The notes below the pieces were generated by a model that saw only the letters and a list, made by a program, of their open reading frames with translations, searched no databases and was not told the origin of the DNA. From Epiperipatus broadwayi (lineage: Eukaryota; Onychophora; Udeonychophora; Euonychophora; Peripatidae), in assembly GCA_028023455.1 (NCBI GenBank), contig JAQFVV010000003.1:2954925-3018924 (forward strand): 64,000 nucleotides of DNA, in the 5' to 3' direction. Below, one piece after another: positions 1-13,329 of the stretch. Both the position numbers and the translations under genes were made by a program. How positions within the stretch are numbered: position 1 is the stretch's first letter; each line of letters begins with the position of its first letter.

Positions 1-933
1 CTAATCTAAAGCAGTGTAACTATTCATTCCTACTGAAATGCCTAATATATATATATATCATTTACATAATTCAATATCCAACTTCAGTTTACAGAGAGAT
101 AATTTAAAGAAAGTGATGTCAACATCATGCAAGAGGAATATTTATGAAAAAATGGAGTATACTGATTACCTCACCAATGACTGATGACTGGAAATAAAGT
201 ACTTTATTCTTAATAAACATTGTTACTCAAATTGTGGAAAATGAAAAGGACAATATCATAAACTTTAAATGCATCATATCACCTTTGCATATCAACATTC
301 ATAAATATTTAATTTTATTTCCTTTGCCTTTAAAACCTTCTTACTTCGGAATAATCCATTTTGGAAAATCATTAGATGAAAAAAGTGGAAAGATCATTGG
401 GTTAAATTTTTTTTTAATAATAAAATTTGGCTCTTCCTTATGCAGTGATTTGACCAGGTTAATAATTAAACTTAATATGAAGATAAGATTTTATTGTTCT
501 TCATATTAAATTCATTCACTTATGACATGACAGAATTCTTGCTTATTATTAAATTAATTAATTTATTAATATTTGTTTATTTATTTTTCAGTATAAACAA
601 CTAATATCCTTGGATAAAAGATCTTTTCTTTCAATGATAGGGACCATACATAGATGGGAGGTCTTATAGAAATGGAATTCCCTCAAAAGGATTCAATATT
701 ACAAAAGTCTTCATTTATACTTATATTGTTTAATTTAAATTTAGTTAGCTAGTATTATAATAATCTTTGGAATTATAAAATGTTATTTATTTTTGCAATC
801 TATTAAATATTGTTTGGGCTATGGTATATATATATATATACACTATGGGATATGGGAATATATAATTTTAAAATGTATATACTAATATAAAAGAAATGTA
901 TTTAAACACTTGTAATTAAAAATTTTGTTATAT

Positions 934-3793
934 TGAAGCAATCGATGTCTAATCATCATCGATGCATCATGTTTCACCATCTACACTAACCTCCTAGGGG
1001 TTCGCAATTCAGACCTCATTGTAAATATATGCTATTCACTCACACACTGTATGCTGAATCATTAGAAAGATTAGTAAAATTATTTTTTGTTGAGTAAAAA
1101 TGAAGCAGTAGTTTGAGTGCTGCGTATATATATTATGACTAAAGCAATAATTTTATTGCTGGAAAATACATTTGCTTATATATTTGTAATTATTTTTATA
1201 TCTGTGTGTATTTAATGTAACAACAAAGAAAAATAGGGAAGGCTTGAAATACTGAAATTATCTTTATCACTAGTCAGATCGTTGTCTATAATTAAAATTT
1301 ATAAATCTTAATTAAAATCGAAAAACAAATCGTTTATCAGTTGTTGTCAAATGATTTGAATTCAGCTTGTTGCCTTTAATTAGAATTGTCAATCGCAATT
1401 AAGATCGAAAACTAATCGTTTATCAGTTGTTGTTGAATGATTTAAAATAGCTAAAAATGGTATTTCGAGCCTTATCTGTTGAAAATATTTTGCTAATTAA
1501 ATGTTGTTTTTAAAGGGATCATAGAGATAGGGTTGGAATATGAAATTGCATTCTGGGCGATATTAAAATGTTATAAAAGAAGTCACAGAACAAAAGGAGA
1601 GTTTTACTTTCAGTTTTTAGTTAAGTTCAGAGGAGTTTTTAGTCAGTTGAGTTTAATTACTTTTAAGAAGTCAACACAAGTTCTGCATGATGAAGCGTGA
1701 GTAGTGGAGCCATCCGCCTTTCTTTTCCCTCTCGGAGGACTATCTACCAGCCGTAAAAAATTCCACCTTACCGGCCATATGAGATGATGTAGAAGTGCCA
1801 ACCTGCTTGCCCACTGCTATGCTGATATCTTAGATAAAATCATGTAATTTAGAGCTGCCTTAATACGAACATTCACGGGTGATTTATAATTTGTAGCTAA
1901 GTTAATTCATAGATCCATTTATGATATTTTTCTAGTTTTGCTCGTAAACTCTCTCTCTATAATCCTTTATTAATACTTATATAATTCTAAATATACGTTG
2001 CTTTCACGTTTAATTTATGTTTATATAACTTTATGTGGCTCAGTTAAATGTATACAACTTATTTTGTTTAAGATATATATATATTTTCTCTAATATGTCG
2101 GTATCAATCAATCTCGCGATTTTAATTAAATTCATTAGTAAAACTATATTCATTTATTTATTTAAAATAGAAATTGTTCGCTAGGTTGGTTGTATACTTA
2201 AAGGTATTTTATTGTGAATGCTTATTTTACTTTGTTGTTTAGTTGCCATTATAAAAGATTGCAACACCTAATATAAAATTTTACCCTTCTCTTACCATTG
2301 CCCGGAGAGCTAATTCTTTAGTTAATACATATATGGGAATCTAAACATAAATGTAAATTTTATTAGTTTAATGATGTAGAAAGAGTTATTATTTTATTAC
2401 ACTTTGTTAAATGACTCAGGATTGAAAACAGATTATTGCACAAGAGGTTAGACAATTTCAAGTTTTAAAATAATGTTATAAAATTATATTCATGTCCAAT
2501 AACATTGCTGGCATACCATCCACTTTATTCTGATATTTTATCTTCTCCATTTCTCGATTGTTCAGTCATTGGGAACGTCTAAAGCTCCCATCCTATTTTT
2601 CAAAAATCATTTGTAATCAGGAACACTACTTACTGTGGAATGTAAAGTTTATGAGGATTATGTGCTGCGGATGGCAGTACATAATGATCTGGGATCTCAA
2701 ACTCAGCCTCTCCTTTGATATCGCTCCACCAGAATGCACGGACATATCCAATCTAAGTTCGTTTCAAATATTCTTTTAAAATGATAAAATATCCACAATC
2801 GCCATGAGGCTTTATTTCATTATTGTATGCTAGTACCGTTACCATCCACCTAATCTTTAGTAAGTCACAATGATGTGTTAAAGATAATGATTCATTTCGT
2901 AAAAATACATTTAGTTCATTGATTTAAGCGGCTTTCTTTTAAAACCGTTATCGATTCCCATAGACGTAAATCTAATTTATATTAATGATTGCATAACTTA
3001 CTCTCGTAAATAAAGCGCATTGTTTGCTTCTTATTTCTAAAAGACATCTTTGCCAAACAATGTGAATAAAAGTATAAATAATGGTTCTCCTAAGAAATAC
3101 ATGATTGAAATCATATATTTTGCCCATTATCAAATAAATCATTTACTGTTAAAACTGTCACGATCTTTTATATTTAATTTCGGCATCCACAATGCTCCAT
3201 AGCAAAAGTTTTCTTTAATTAGCTTATTAATGCCGCATAAGTTATAAAACACTATAAAATTGTATCTGTAAAATTATATTTATTAAATGAGTGATAGAGG
3301 GGATTTTATACGACAAATTCCCAAGTCTTGTAAATAAATAATATTGTCCCAAGCATGAAACTAGTTGGTAAAATATACATACGTTTCCTAAATCTTTTGT
3401 AATATATATATGCGTTTGTTTAATATTTAATAAATATATCTATTTCATGTAAATCCTGGTTTGTCATTGAATTATTAGTTTCGAGTTAATATTTAGAACT
3501 ACTTTCTTTAGATAAGAGCTTAGCATTAATAAATAACTATAATAAATGTAATTCCTGGGCTACTCCAAACTCAATCATCATCATCAGTCTGATCTTATGT
3601 TCTACTGCTTTGCTTCTGGGCACGGATTTAAAATAATTTTACTGTGTCATCAGAATTGTTGTTCATTGGGTCAGAGATTCGAAGAATAGGCAAATCTGCT
3701 CCAGACCTGTGTATCTCGAGCATGATCGGATTCAAGGTACTTTTGCTTAGGATTTGAATCTTGTTAAGTGAGCATACTATTTTGACCGGTACA
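934..3793 (+). mobile_element. LTR-like insertion (solo LTR or non-autonomous LTR element), TG...CA ends
   Basis: Compared with the paralogous empty site near 53985, this copy has 2.86 kb extra. The insert begins TGAAGC and ends GGTACA, the 5'-TG...CA-3' boundary of LTR retrotransposons, and is bracketed by ATAT on both sides (930-933 and 3794-3797), consistent with a 4-bp target duplication. A TATA-box-like TATAAAAG lies at 1572-1579, which suggests plus orientation. No reverse transcriptase or integrase frame was seen and no pair of direct terminal repeats was found inside, so a long solo LTR is the simplest reading. A non-autonomous element is also possible. The ORFs inside are short and unconvincing. 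Confidence 0.55.
1310..1448. repeat. Short tandem duplication inside the LTR-like element
   Basis: The motif AAAATCGAAAAACAAATCG followed by TTTATCAGTTGTTG and AATGATTT occurs at about 1315-1358 and again in slightly changed form at about 1399-1444. This is two units of roughly 85 bp, upstream of the TATA-like box. Confidence 0.6.
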
Positions 3794-4017
3794 ATATAAA
3801 GATAAATTTAAATTGTTTTCAATTAATAAATATTGTTAAATTTATTTTAAATTTAAGGAGGTCTCTGATTTATTTAAATTATTTGTTTTATTTTTATAAT
3901 AAAATAAAATTGAATACATATACCCACATATACATATCATCCTGACTTAACATCATGATAACTTGATTGGAAAGAATTTTGAGAATGTATCAAACTTATA
4001 TAAAAGTATTATTATTG

Positions 4018-4310
4018 CTACAGGATATCAATTGACCCCTAAAGAGAGTTAAGTATAAATTTAAATCTGAATTTGAATACTGAGCATAACAGAATAATAA
4101 CGAGGTAAGTGAAGATTGTATGAACTGGTCTAAGTTGTATTTGTACGGAATGTTTAAACATTAAATTATGATATTTGAAATAGATGCGATCATGGATTAG
4201 ACTTTTATCGCATCATTCATGGCATCCTACATGAAGACCCTAGGTCTGACTATAGTTAGATGCATTCATCCTCATTCCTTAAGGGAACATGGATCGTTAC
4301 AATATATATA
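4018..4310 (+). repeat. SINE-like repeat R, copy 1
   Basis: This shares a roughly 280-bp consensus with 51505-51790 and 54205-54490. Landmarks are a 5' part with CCCCTGAAGAG, then TTTGAATACTGAGC (resembling a pol III B box), then GATGAACT(A/G)G(C/T)C, GATTAGA, ATCATTCA, GGCATCCTAC and AGAC(C/T)CTAGGTC, and a 3' end near GTTACAAT followed by a TA run. The internal B-box-like string and the short TA-tailed end suggest a tRNA-derived SINE. No clear target duplication was found. Confidence 0.6.
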
Positions 4311-5392
4311 ATGTAGATCAAAAAAGTTACTGAATAAAGAGGTAACTAATTATACTTGTGGGAAAGTACAGACATTCTTTATTAAAATATCATTAAGAAT
4401 AACTGTTTCTTCTTTTAGATTTTTCATATCCAATTATGAGCCCTTTCAATATATTCATGTCATTTATCATAACACACCCACATATATATATATATATATT
4501 GTAACATTTTTCACATTTTGATAGATCTGGTAGGCCATCTTTTACTCGCTGTAAATTTAGTGAAAGTTAATCAAACTATGGATAAGAAAATATTTTGTTC
4601 ATATTTCTAAAAACATAGCTACATTTCCTGATTAACTGGCCTACTGATTATTTAGACTTACGCTAATGACAGACTCAGTTTTTTATTTCTATTTATAAGG
4701 GTACCAGGATTCATATATGAATCCGCTGAAATCTGTCGCATCGCGTCTTGAAAATTAAAAAGGAAAATGATTTTAAAAAATCTAGGTCACAGTTTATTCC
4801 AACTAAGATTATTTTCTAAATATTATCCCTGGAGCATAATTAATAAATATTGGTAAAGGTAAATTATACTTTCAAATCTTAATAAACTAATATTAATAAA
4901 TTTAATAATAGTCATAAATAATGTACAAGGAAAAGTTGAGATTAGAAATATTTTATTCTAACAAATTAAAATGTTTAAGGAGAAATTACTAATTAATTGG
5001 AAAGCAATCATACTAATTCAGATATAATTCAATTAATTAAACAGTTAAACAATTAAAGTTCTTAAGTACACAAATTTCTTCTTAAATAATAATTTTTAAT
5101 GTCTCTATCAGGATCCTATTATAAGATTATTGAAAAGTGCTTTGCAAATGCTTCATTTTGTCACAATCAGGAATAGTTCATCTTAACTTACTGGTAAGTT
5201 TCGCAAGTTCATGAAGGTTGTAGATTACTATGCATAGTTTTTTTATGTGGGAGAATGAGCTTGGCTATAGTTATAAGTTGATCTCGATCTATCCTAATGG
5301 TTGATCATGAAAGCTTTTCTGGTGTCCGTCTTCAGGAACGATGTCAGAAAAAGCCTGTCCCCTCCAATATGCAGATTTATTTCAGTGTAGAG

Positions 5393-5425
5393 TGGTCCTG
5401 GATATATTTTTGTTATCCAGGACCA
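5393..5425. other. Perfect 12-bp-stem hairpin
   Basis: TGGTCCTGGATA is followed after nine bases by its exact reverse complement TATCCAGGACCA. Nothing around it identifies a terminator or RNA gene. It may be the centre of a decayed palindromic element. Confidence 0.7.
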
Positions 5426-6880
5426 ACCAAAAAAAAAACAGACAAGATGCTGATTAAACTGGTCTCTTCCTTTTTATACTCAAGGTCCAGTTTTCAGACT
5501 TTTGCACATACCTTTTGTTTTTGTCGAAAATACACGATAATCCTGTGCATTCTTTTATATTTTTCAGTTACAAAGTCTTTATTTTGTTAGCATAATTCTG
5601 CCATCTTTAATTAGCTAAAAAAAAAATTTCTTTTAGCTTATCTGGATTAGTAATTTGTGTCTTTTGTTCTTTCCAATTTTTACATTTATTTTTAATTAAA
5701 TAAAAAAAAAATATGGACAAAAAATTTAACTTTCATTGTGTGTTTTTAAAAAAATAAATTATACAAACCAAAAATTTTAATTGCTTCTTTTTAACAAGAT
5801 CACTAAATTTACTTTTTTTTTTTCTTAGCTTTTAAATATCTTACCAAATGCCAATATATTTGTACCATATATAAATAAATGGTACAATATATATATATAC
5901 AGTGGAGCTGTAATACCTGCTATATTTAATTCCAAGATTTTCTCATGCATAGTAGCTTGCATTTTATTATAAACTTTGATTAGAATAGAATACATATTGT
6001 TTATTAAAATACACGTATAAAGAACTTTTCAACATGCATATATATATAACAAACATTTCTCTTTAAGTAATGAATTCATATATAAATTAAAATTATAATA
6101 TAAGTAATGTAAGGAAAAATTTAAAAATAATAATGTAGTTATTAATGATAAAATGATGGGGGGGAGACATATTTTATTGAATGTATGAACACTCATTCAT
6201 TTATTGAAAATATAAGAATAAGAACATTACTGTTACTGTATTTTTATTTTTTAAATAAAATGAGTAGTGAAATATCTGATTTTTATTGCAATTAAATATC
6301 CTTTGGATGATACTTTTTTTTTCATAATAATACTCTTGTTATCAAGAAACTATGATCTCTAATTGCATCAACTTTCAATATATTCTTAAATGATTTAAAA
6401 CTTTCAGGATTATGTGAAATATTACATATCAAAATCAGAAAAGATAATAAATAAAGAATAAAATGTATGTGCTTTTAACATAAGCCAAGCCAAAGAAATT
6501 TTATCAGTAAACATGATTATGTGCAATGCTCCGACATAGAAAAACAGCAGCTAGAATGTTGTAAAATTTATTTACAAATTTTAATTTAAAAAAATATGAT
6601 CACATCTGGGCACTTGGAGATGGAAAAATGGCTACTCACTAATTTGCAAATTTTAATATGTTTTTTATTGATTTATTATATTTTTAATTGTTTATTTACA
6701 TTTTTTTTTTTTTTGCATAAAATATAATTGAATTCATGTGTATTGAAATAATGTAGTTTTCAGCTTCTTAGTGTCCAAATCCCTTAAGATATTTTAAAAC
6801 ATTTATACCCAATAAAAACATAGGGTTTATGATTATATTAATGCTACTTATTTTTATCATAGAGTTAATAAAATTCAATG

Positions 6881-6950
6881 GATAGTTTAGTTTGGTGGTA
6901 GAGTGATTAACTTGAGAGTTAAAAATTTCTGAATCAAAGCTCAAACTATC
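6881..6950 (+). tRNA. tRNA-like sequence (pseudogene or SINE head)
   Basis: The 70-nt stretch begins GATAGTTT and ends AAACTATC, a perfect 8-bp acceptor-like stem. Inside is an A-box-like TTTGGTGGTAGAGTGATTAAC, a 5-bp anticodon-like stem TTAAC/GTTAA with loop TTGAGA, and a weak B box TGAATCAAAGC. The T arm is poor and the loop length is off, so it is unlikely to be a working tRNA. It could be the tRNA-derived head of a SINE whose body is the following 50 bases. Confidence 0.45.
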
Positions 6951-8496
6951 ACTTCTGGTGAATGAACAATATGACCTCCAAAGAAATTAATATTCCATTT
7001 GTTAATATGGGAAATTTATATTGTCCACAATACAAATTATTTTACCCAACATGAAAAAATTATTATTTGTGAACATAATTTTACTTTAGGAAGCCAATAT
7101 CTTTGTTTATGCAAGTGAATGTATCAACTGTAAAATCAAACTACCAAGACGTGGCATTTGTTTGTAAACTCACAGAGTAATATGTATGTGAATGTTTAAA
7201 ATTAGTAAGTAAAAGATTTATAACTTTAAGATTAGAAAGGGATTATTTTCTAAAATGAATAATAGTCTAATTAATGAGAGTAGAATAAGGTTAATGAAAT
7301 GAAACAATTAAATGAATTTGAGTTAGATTCCCTTTCTAAGATAAACAACAAACTATAAAAATAACTCATTAATTAAAGACAGAAAGATAATAATGTAAAT
7401 TCTTATATAGAGCATTGAAATGAAGAATCACCTGAACAGATGGATAGAGGACTAATCAATCAATTGCAAAGATTTTAAAACAATGAATGGCTCAGTGCTA
7501 ATCAGATGAACAAGGCTTCACTTAATCCTTGGCGATTCATCTATACACACTGACATATATGTTGGAGCAGATTGTCTCCCATGGTATAGTGACCTCAAGT
7601 GCAGAGAGCTAACATCTGAACATGAGAACAGTCAGCTAGGACACTTAAAGGTCATATTGATCTTAATTATTATTTGTGTATGTCTTCAGGCCTTGTAAAT
7701 AATTAAACGCATTCAAAAAAAATGAACTCTTTACTTAAAAACATTCTACTCCAAAAATGGAATGTAACTATTTGAAAAAACACATTCAAAATCGAATCTA
7801 ATGTTACAAGTGAAAAATATAAAAATAAAAATCTAAGATCACTCATAAATTTATGAGAAAAGATTCATAAAATTGGTTGGAAAAAAGATATTGATTTATA
7901 GTGAGTTGTCTACATGATCAGCATTTTATGGTCTCACAAATATGTACTGGAAGTCAAAATAAAAGCAAATAACTTATTTGTATAGTGCATACGATTAAAT
8001 CTCAAAAGAAGCCAGAATAATTGAATGGAAAAGAAGAATAGATTGAAATTTAACTTACTTAAGTATTTATGATTACTAACTATAATTCAATTAATTTTAT
8101 AAAAACTAATTAGTAGATACTTGCTGCTAATGAAAATCTTACAGAATCTTGCATTCACTAAATAAACCATATAAGAAAATACAATAAAATAGCCCACACA
8201 ATAACTATAAAAAATTTTAAAAAAAAGCAAAAGAAATAAAAATTGAATATGCAAAAAATTTAGTTTTTGACAATATTATGTATGAAAAATAGCAGTTTGA
8301 TCAAGAATACATTGAACATTTATTGTTAGATAATAAATTATTTATTGAATATGTTCCAGATGAATTTAGTTCCAAATTTTTCTTTATTGTGTTAAGATGA
8401 TTATATATGGATGTAGATTATTATTATGTGTTACTTCTTTAAAGAGTCCGTGTTGGTTAAGATAAAAGAAATTATTTACCAGATGATAATTCCCTA

Positions 8497-8554
8497 GTCA
8501 AGACAAAGTTTTGTATATTTATTGATGAACTTATACAAAATTTTGTTCCTTGAC
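8497..8554. other. 58-nt imperfect hairpin
   Basis: GTCAAGACAAAGTTTTGTATA pairs with TATACAAAATTTTGTTCCTTGAC around a 14-nt loop, with two small internal loops. Size and shape resemble a pre-miRNA-like or MITE-remnant hairpin. Nothing else supports either. Confidence 0.5.
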
Positions 8555-9099
8555 AACCACTATCATCAATTTTAAATCTATTAAATTTGAAGACTTTTAT
8601 TTTTTCTTGTGAAATTAGTCGAAATAATAAATCAAGAAGAAGATATCAACTTTATATGATTGTAAACCCCAAGATCTTTGGTGGAAATTATTGATAGAAT
8701 TACGGCTAATTCATCAATTGAATTTGTAAAGACAAAACAGATGAATCTTATGTTTTAATTATTGTATAGATTTCAAACAATTTAAGAAATTATCCCAGAA
8801 AAGAGTTAATTAATTTCATAAAAGTATCATAAATAAATCATACAATAGAATATATCTCTATATAACAGCAATAATTGTATAAATATAATAACAATAATAA
8901 TTTCAACAAATTTTGATTTTTGCCCTTTTCAATGTGTTGAAACCATTTTATAATTTGAGTCTACACTGCATACATAAGAGAGGGAAAAACCTATATAAAA
9001 GTATGCTATATAATTTTCCATTCATTTATCATTAGCCAAGTATTAGTTAAATTAATTGATTTATATATATATTCATATAATTGTTTATTATAATTAATA

Positions 9100-10330
9100 C
9101 AATTGGTTTCATGTATCTTCTTTCTATTAAATTCTTTAATATAGTTTAAATGTTTTATATTTTTACACAATCTATTTTATGTCCAAATTTTAAATAATGA
9201 CTATAGAGGGCAGATTTATCATCTATTAATTGATTATGTTCTTTTGCTGTTTCATCTAATTGTTTCCCTGTAAGTCCATAGTTAATCATACTGCAATTTC
9301 CACAAGTAATTTTATATATAATTCCTTTTTTATATTTCATATCATCCCTTATTTTATAATTATCTATTAATTTGTCAAGATTTTTACTATTTGCCCAACC
9401 AATATTAATCCTTTTATCTATATAATTTTTATTTTTTAGTAATGTATAATAAATTTTAAGGAAGTATGAAAATTTTTATTATTCTTAGAGTTGCTATTAT
9501 TATTTATAATAGAATTATTATTATTATTTAAATTAGGTGGTTTACAATTAAAAAGTACATATTCAATACTCTTGGGGATGCTTTCAATAATTTTTGTATA
9601 ATTCAATAAACTGTTCCTTTTGTGAAGTAACTATATTTTTATCTATATTACATTTATCGTTTTTATGTTTAAAATTTTTAATAACTGCCATCTTTTATAT
9701 CTATGCTTTTTGTGAATCTATAGAAATTATTTTTCTTAATTTATCTTCTTTAATGAAATGTTTTAATATAATTTTGTTATCATTATCTATATTAATTGCT
9801 ATCTTTAAATATTTTATTTTAACATTAAATTCCATTTTTGTAAATGTAATATTATTATCATCATCAACTATTATCAATCCACTGCAGGATGAAGGCCTCT
9901 CCAAGTTCAATCCACCTCCGATCTTTAACTTCTCTTCTCCACATCACCCCTGCACACTTTCTTATTTCATCCATCCTTCTCACATGTGGTATCTTGATGG
10001 GTCTTATACAATATATTATTATTAAATTTTTTATAAACATTATTTATAGTCCTTTTGTTATCAATTATTAAGGTATCATCAATATATCTACAATAATGTA
10101 TTATTTCTTGATTTATTATTCTTTTTTTAATTATTTTAATTTTCAATTCATTAATATTGATGACATTAAACAAGTAAGTGCATAACCCATTACTCATCCT
10201 TTATACATAGTCCAATATTCATTAATGTATTTAAAATATAAACTATTATGTATTACTGTTAAACCCTCTTCTATAATATGTATTATATTTATATCATTAA
10301 TGTGCATAGATAATTTCTGTATTAATATCT
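9100..10330 (-). pseudogene. Penelope-like element D: RT palm and GIY-YIG endonuclease relic
   Basis: Reading the minus strand, 10197-10009 encodes the RT palm signature HYCRYIDDTLII (the catalytic YxDD box of PLE reverse transcriptases), followed by NNVYKKFNN. After a nested insertion the same protein resumes near 9850 with NNITFTKMEFNVKIKYLKI. The C-terminus at 9340-9155 carries a GIY-YIG-like nuclease (GIIYKITCGNC, then YGLTGKQLDETAKEH and a GHKID end). PLEs use this endonuclease with the RT for target-primed insertion. The copy is broken by stops, frameshifts and the insertion, and lacks most of the N-terminal RT, so it is dead. It belongs to a different family from the 31.8-kb copy. Confidence 0.8.
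9858..10008 (-). mobile_element. RTE-like LINE 3' stub nested in PLE D
   Basis: The minus strand encodes KDRRWIELGEAFILQW followed by IDNS and a stop, a typical C-terminus of RTE/L1-like LINE polyproteins. It then runs into a TGATGATGATAAT simple tail, as RTE 3' ends do. The patch is visibly richer in G+C than its surroundings. An ATATTATTAT-like string on both sides is a plausible target duplication. It splits the PLE D RT coding sequence between NNVYKKFNN and NNITFT, so it landed after the PLE. Confidence 0.75.
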
Positions 10331-10459
10331 CTATAATTTTTATTCAATATTCATTGTAAAAATACCTTGGTTTCTAGTCAGTTGTATCTTAATTAGTTTT
10401 TTTATGATAGTCTGTACTTTTAATGCAAAATTCCCCATAACTAATAAAATATTTGCTAT

Positions 10460-10775
10460 CCATTTGTCTAAATATTTACAAAATTTTTGTAGAATGATAT
10501 CACTAAAATTAAATAATAATCTTGATGGATTGTTATCTCGACTAGAAATATTGAATTAGAATATAATTGTAAGCAAGTGGTGGTACTATTCATATTACAG
10601 ATAATATAGTGAACTATGCAAAGCAAATAGACCTTTAAAGCATTTCCTTCATTTTTTTTTGTTGGACCCACAGACATGAGTCTGTCATAAGACTTAATTT
10701 GGCACCCCCTTTCATAGGTGCCTTTGTGCAGTGAACAACATGTACACTCATTTGTGCTGGGCCTGATATTAATAA
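10460..10775 (-). other. Unidentified GC-richer segment, possible transposon end
   Basis: On the minus strand this starts near CAGGCCCAGCAC and includes GGCACCTATGAAAGGGGGTGCC (a short hairpin), then a 69-codon open frame starting MSVGPTKKNEG at 10677. The sharp composition change and terminal CAGG look like a hAT-type end, but no matching inverted end or target duplication was found. Confidence 0.3.
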
Positions 10776-12154
10776 TATAAATGTTCAGGCATTTATACAG
10801 AATATATATATATAAACACAGATAAAAGACAATGATAAGGTTCAGTATTCATAGGAATATGACCCTACACCCAACAGTAATGAAGATAACATTATATTAT
10901 AATTGTATTTTTCTATTTTAGTCAGTGCATTTACCTGGCCAACCCAGATTAATCTGAAATCTACTTTACACCTTAAAAAAGTTAGACACCTATGCAGTAA
11001 CAAATACTAGATCCCTAGCTAGATTAACTGGGGATCAACTACTTGAAAAAAAATTCTTAAACTTGCTCTGAATAAACTTCCAATATTCATCCAATCACAA
11101 TTCAAAAATCCATATCATGGCTATGCAATAACCACAGTACTACTAGCTTTTCATGTTTGTATATGTATATCCTAATAGAAATTTGCAAAAAATTTTGATC
11201 AAGATCAACTGTATGTTTCTCTCCTTCTCTTCCTCTCTTTCTTTTTATCTCTTCTCCTTAAATTACATAACATTGTAAAGCACTATATTTTCAAACTGTC
11301 TTAATAATAATTGCATTTGTTGTTACCTGAAAAGATATATAATAACAAATCACTCTATTCCTTAACTTTTACAATATATGATAAAATGGGAAGTTTTTTA
11401 CTCTAGACTATTCATAGCAGTGATTACCAGATGATAATTTATTTAAACCCCCATCCTCAGATCAATTAGCTGCAATTCAAAACATACAATATTTTGATTT
11501 TCAGTTTTTAGCTTGAATAGTAAAATGAAGTTTACTTCCACCTTTGAATCTGAATCTCATTGATAAAAGTATATGCAAAAAATCAGTCTGATGATGGGAA
11601 TTTAAATACATTACTATTTGTTAAGGCTACATATAATTTAAATATTTCTAGCATCAAAAATTTTCATTGTATTTAATTATTTTTGAATCATAGATTGGAT
11701 AAAGTGAGCAAAAACATATTACAGTTCAGAACCTTCTAATTCAATATCTGATGCATTTTTATTGTCTCTAGACATTTTAATTTTGCCTTTACACATTTGC
11801 AACTCTCTCTAGCCATTTCAATTCTTTTCTTAAAAACTAGTTTGCAATGCCATTTACCAATAGAACTTATCAATTCTAGACTTATGTGATATCTGTACTA
11901 TAATTTTATACAATTATTCTTTAATATTAAAAAAAAGTTAATGAATTATATATAGTTTATCAACTTTTAAAAATATAAATAATGTATTGAAATGGTAAAA
12001 AACTTTTAATATATTTTCAAGTTATCTGCTTTTATCACATTTTTTACGTTAGCTTTATCATATCACAACCTTCCATAAGCACAGAAGATATATTTTATGT
12101 ACAATCATATAACATTTTTTTAGTATTACTAATAACACTAGTAAAAATAAATTA

Positions 12155-12262
<108 letters not shown>

Positions 12263-13329
12263 TTAACATTGCATTTGATAATTAATCTTCTTACAATATT
12301 ATACACAAGTGTATTTAAACAAATGATAAGATTTTTACTACAAATATATTTGAAATCATATTTCAATTTAATTAATTACTATTATTATTTATTAATAGAT
12401 ATCATCAATCTAATATTGATTTGTAACAATTATATAAGTAGTATTTTTTCCAGATGGTCTGCCATCTATTTGTTTTTTCAGACTTCATAATGTTGAATAC
12501 ATTATTATGATGATACAGACATTCATCTCAAAAATGGTCATACTTTTCTTTCTTTTTTTTTATCCATTGACAATTTTTTAATATGAACAAAATATAATCA
12601 TTTTAACCTGGTCATTTGTGCCTCAAGCAAATATTCAATTTTAATTTCACTAGGTATCTATTTATTTGTGGCTGATATTTTTCTAGATAATGTCTGAGAT
12701 AATATTTTTTGTCACAATCACTTCATATTTTGTTTGGTTTTTCTTTCATAATCAGGACAGAGATACTCACCTAATTAACCCAATTTGTCCTAAAAAGATG
12801 TAAAACAGGTCATTCCTAGCATGGAGGGCAGATATCTTGTGCAGATGATCTCCAGGAAATAAGCCCTGTACTGTCATTGCCACTTTCTTAACCATTCATA
12901 GTTGCTGAACATTATTCATCTATCTGATCCATCATTGGGATTTTAAATTATTTTCTACCAATAGTCATTATCATGTCTCTTTTTACATACACATTTGGAA
13001 CTGGCAATGGCATAATTGATTTTCACCAATCCCTTTAGATAAAAATGACTGTTTACAAGCCAGAAACAATAGAGGGTTCGTTTTTTTAAATAGCTGCTTG
13101 GTTGATTGATTTTAATATAAATTCTCTATGTTAATAGAATACAAAGCTAAACAATGTGCATTTCCTTCTTTTAAAAAAAATATCATTTGATATTTACATC
13201 GATTAATTGCTAAATAGTGAAATAATTGTAGTAAGTAGAAGGGTCCTTCTTAATCAGGTAATGGTCAGCCTTAATAATATTTTTGTTTTCATCCACCAAG
13301 AACCACTAATTCAACACAGATTATAATTA

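Larger units (their letters stand above)
1..4325 (+). repeat. Duplicated block, left copy (interrupted by an LTR-like insertion)
   Basis: Positions 1-933 and 3794-4325 match 53082-54500 nearly continuously in the same orientation. Both start with the string TCTAAAGC(A/G)GTGTAAC. Both continue through the AATATTTGTTTATTTA, GATAGGGACCATACATA and TATTAAATATTGTTTG landmarks. The left edge may run beyond position 1. Small indels and substitutions show the duplication is not recent. Confidence 0.85.

Noticed and set aside
2561-2772. Minus-strand 40-codon frame with VRAFWWSDIKGEAEFEIP as a possible copine exon
   Set aside because: Does not match copine, lacks proper splice sites, and lies inside the LTR-like insertion.
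5297-5590. 97-codon plus-strand frame beginning MVDHESFSG
   Set aside because: No recognisable domain, spans a perfect hairpin and low-complexity T runs; a chance frame.
12770-12910. GC-richer patch considered as a copine exon
   Set aside because: The exon chain is complete without it and no copine peptide appears in any frame.
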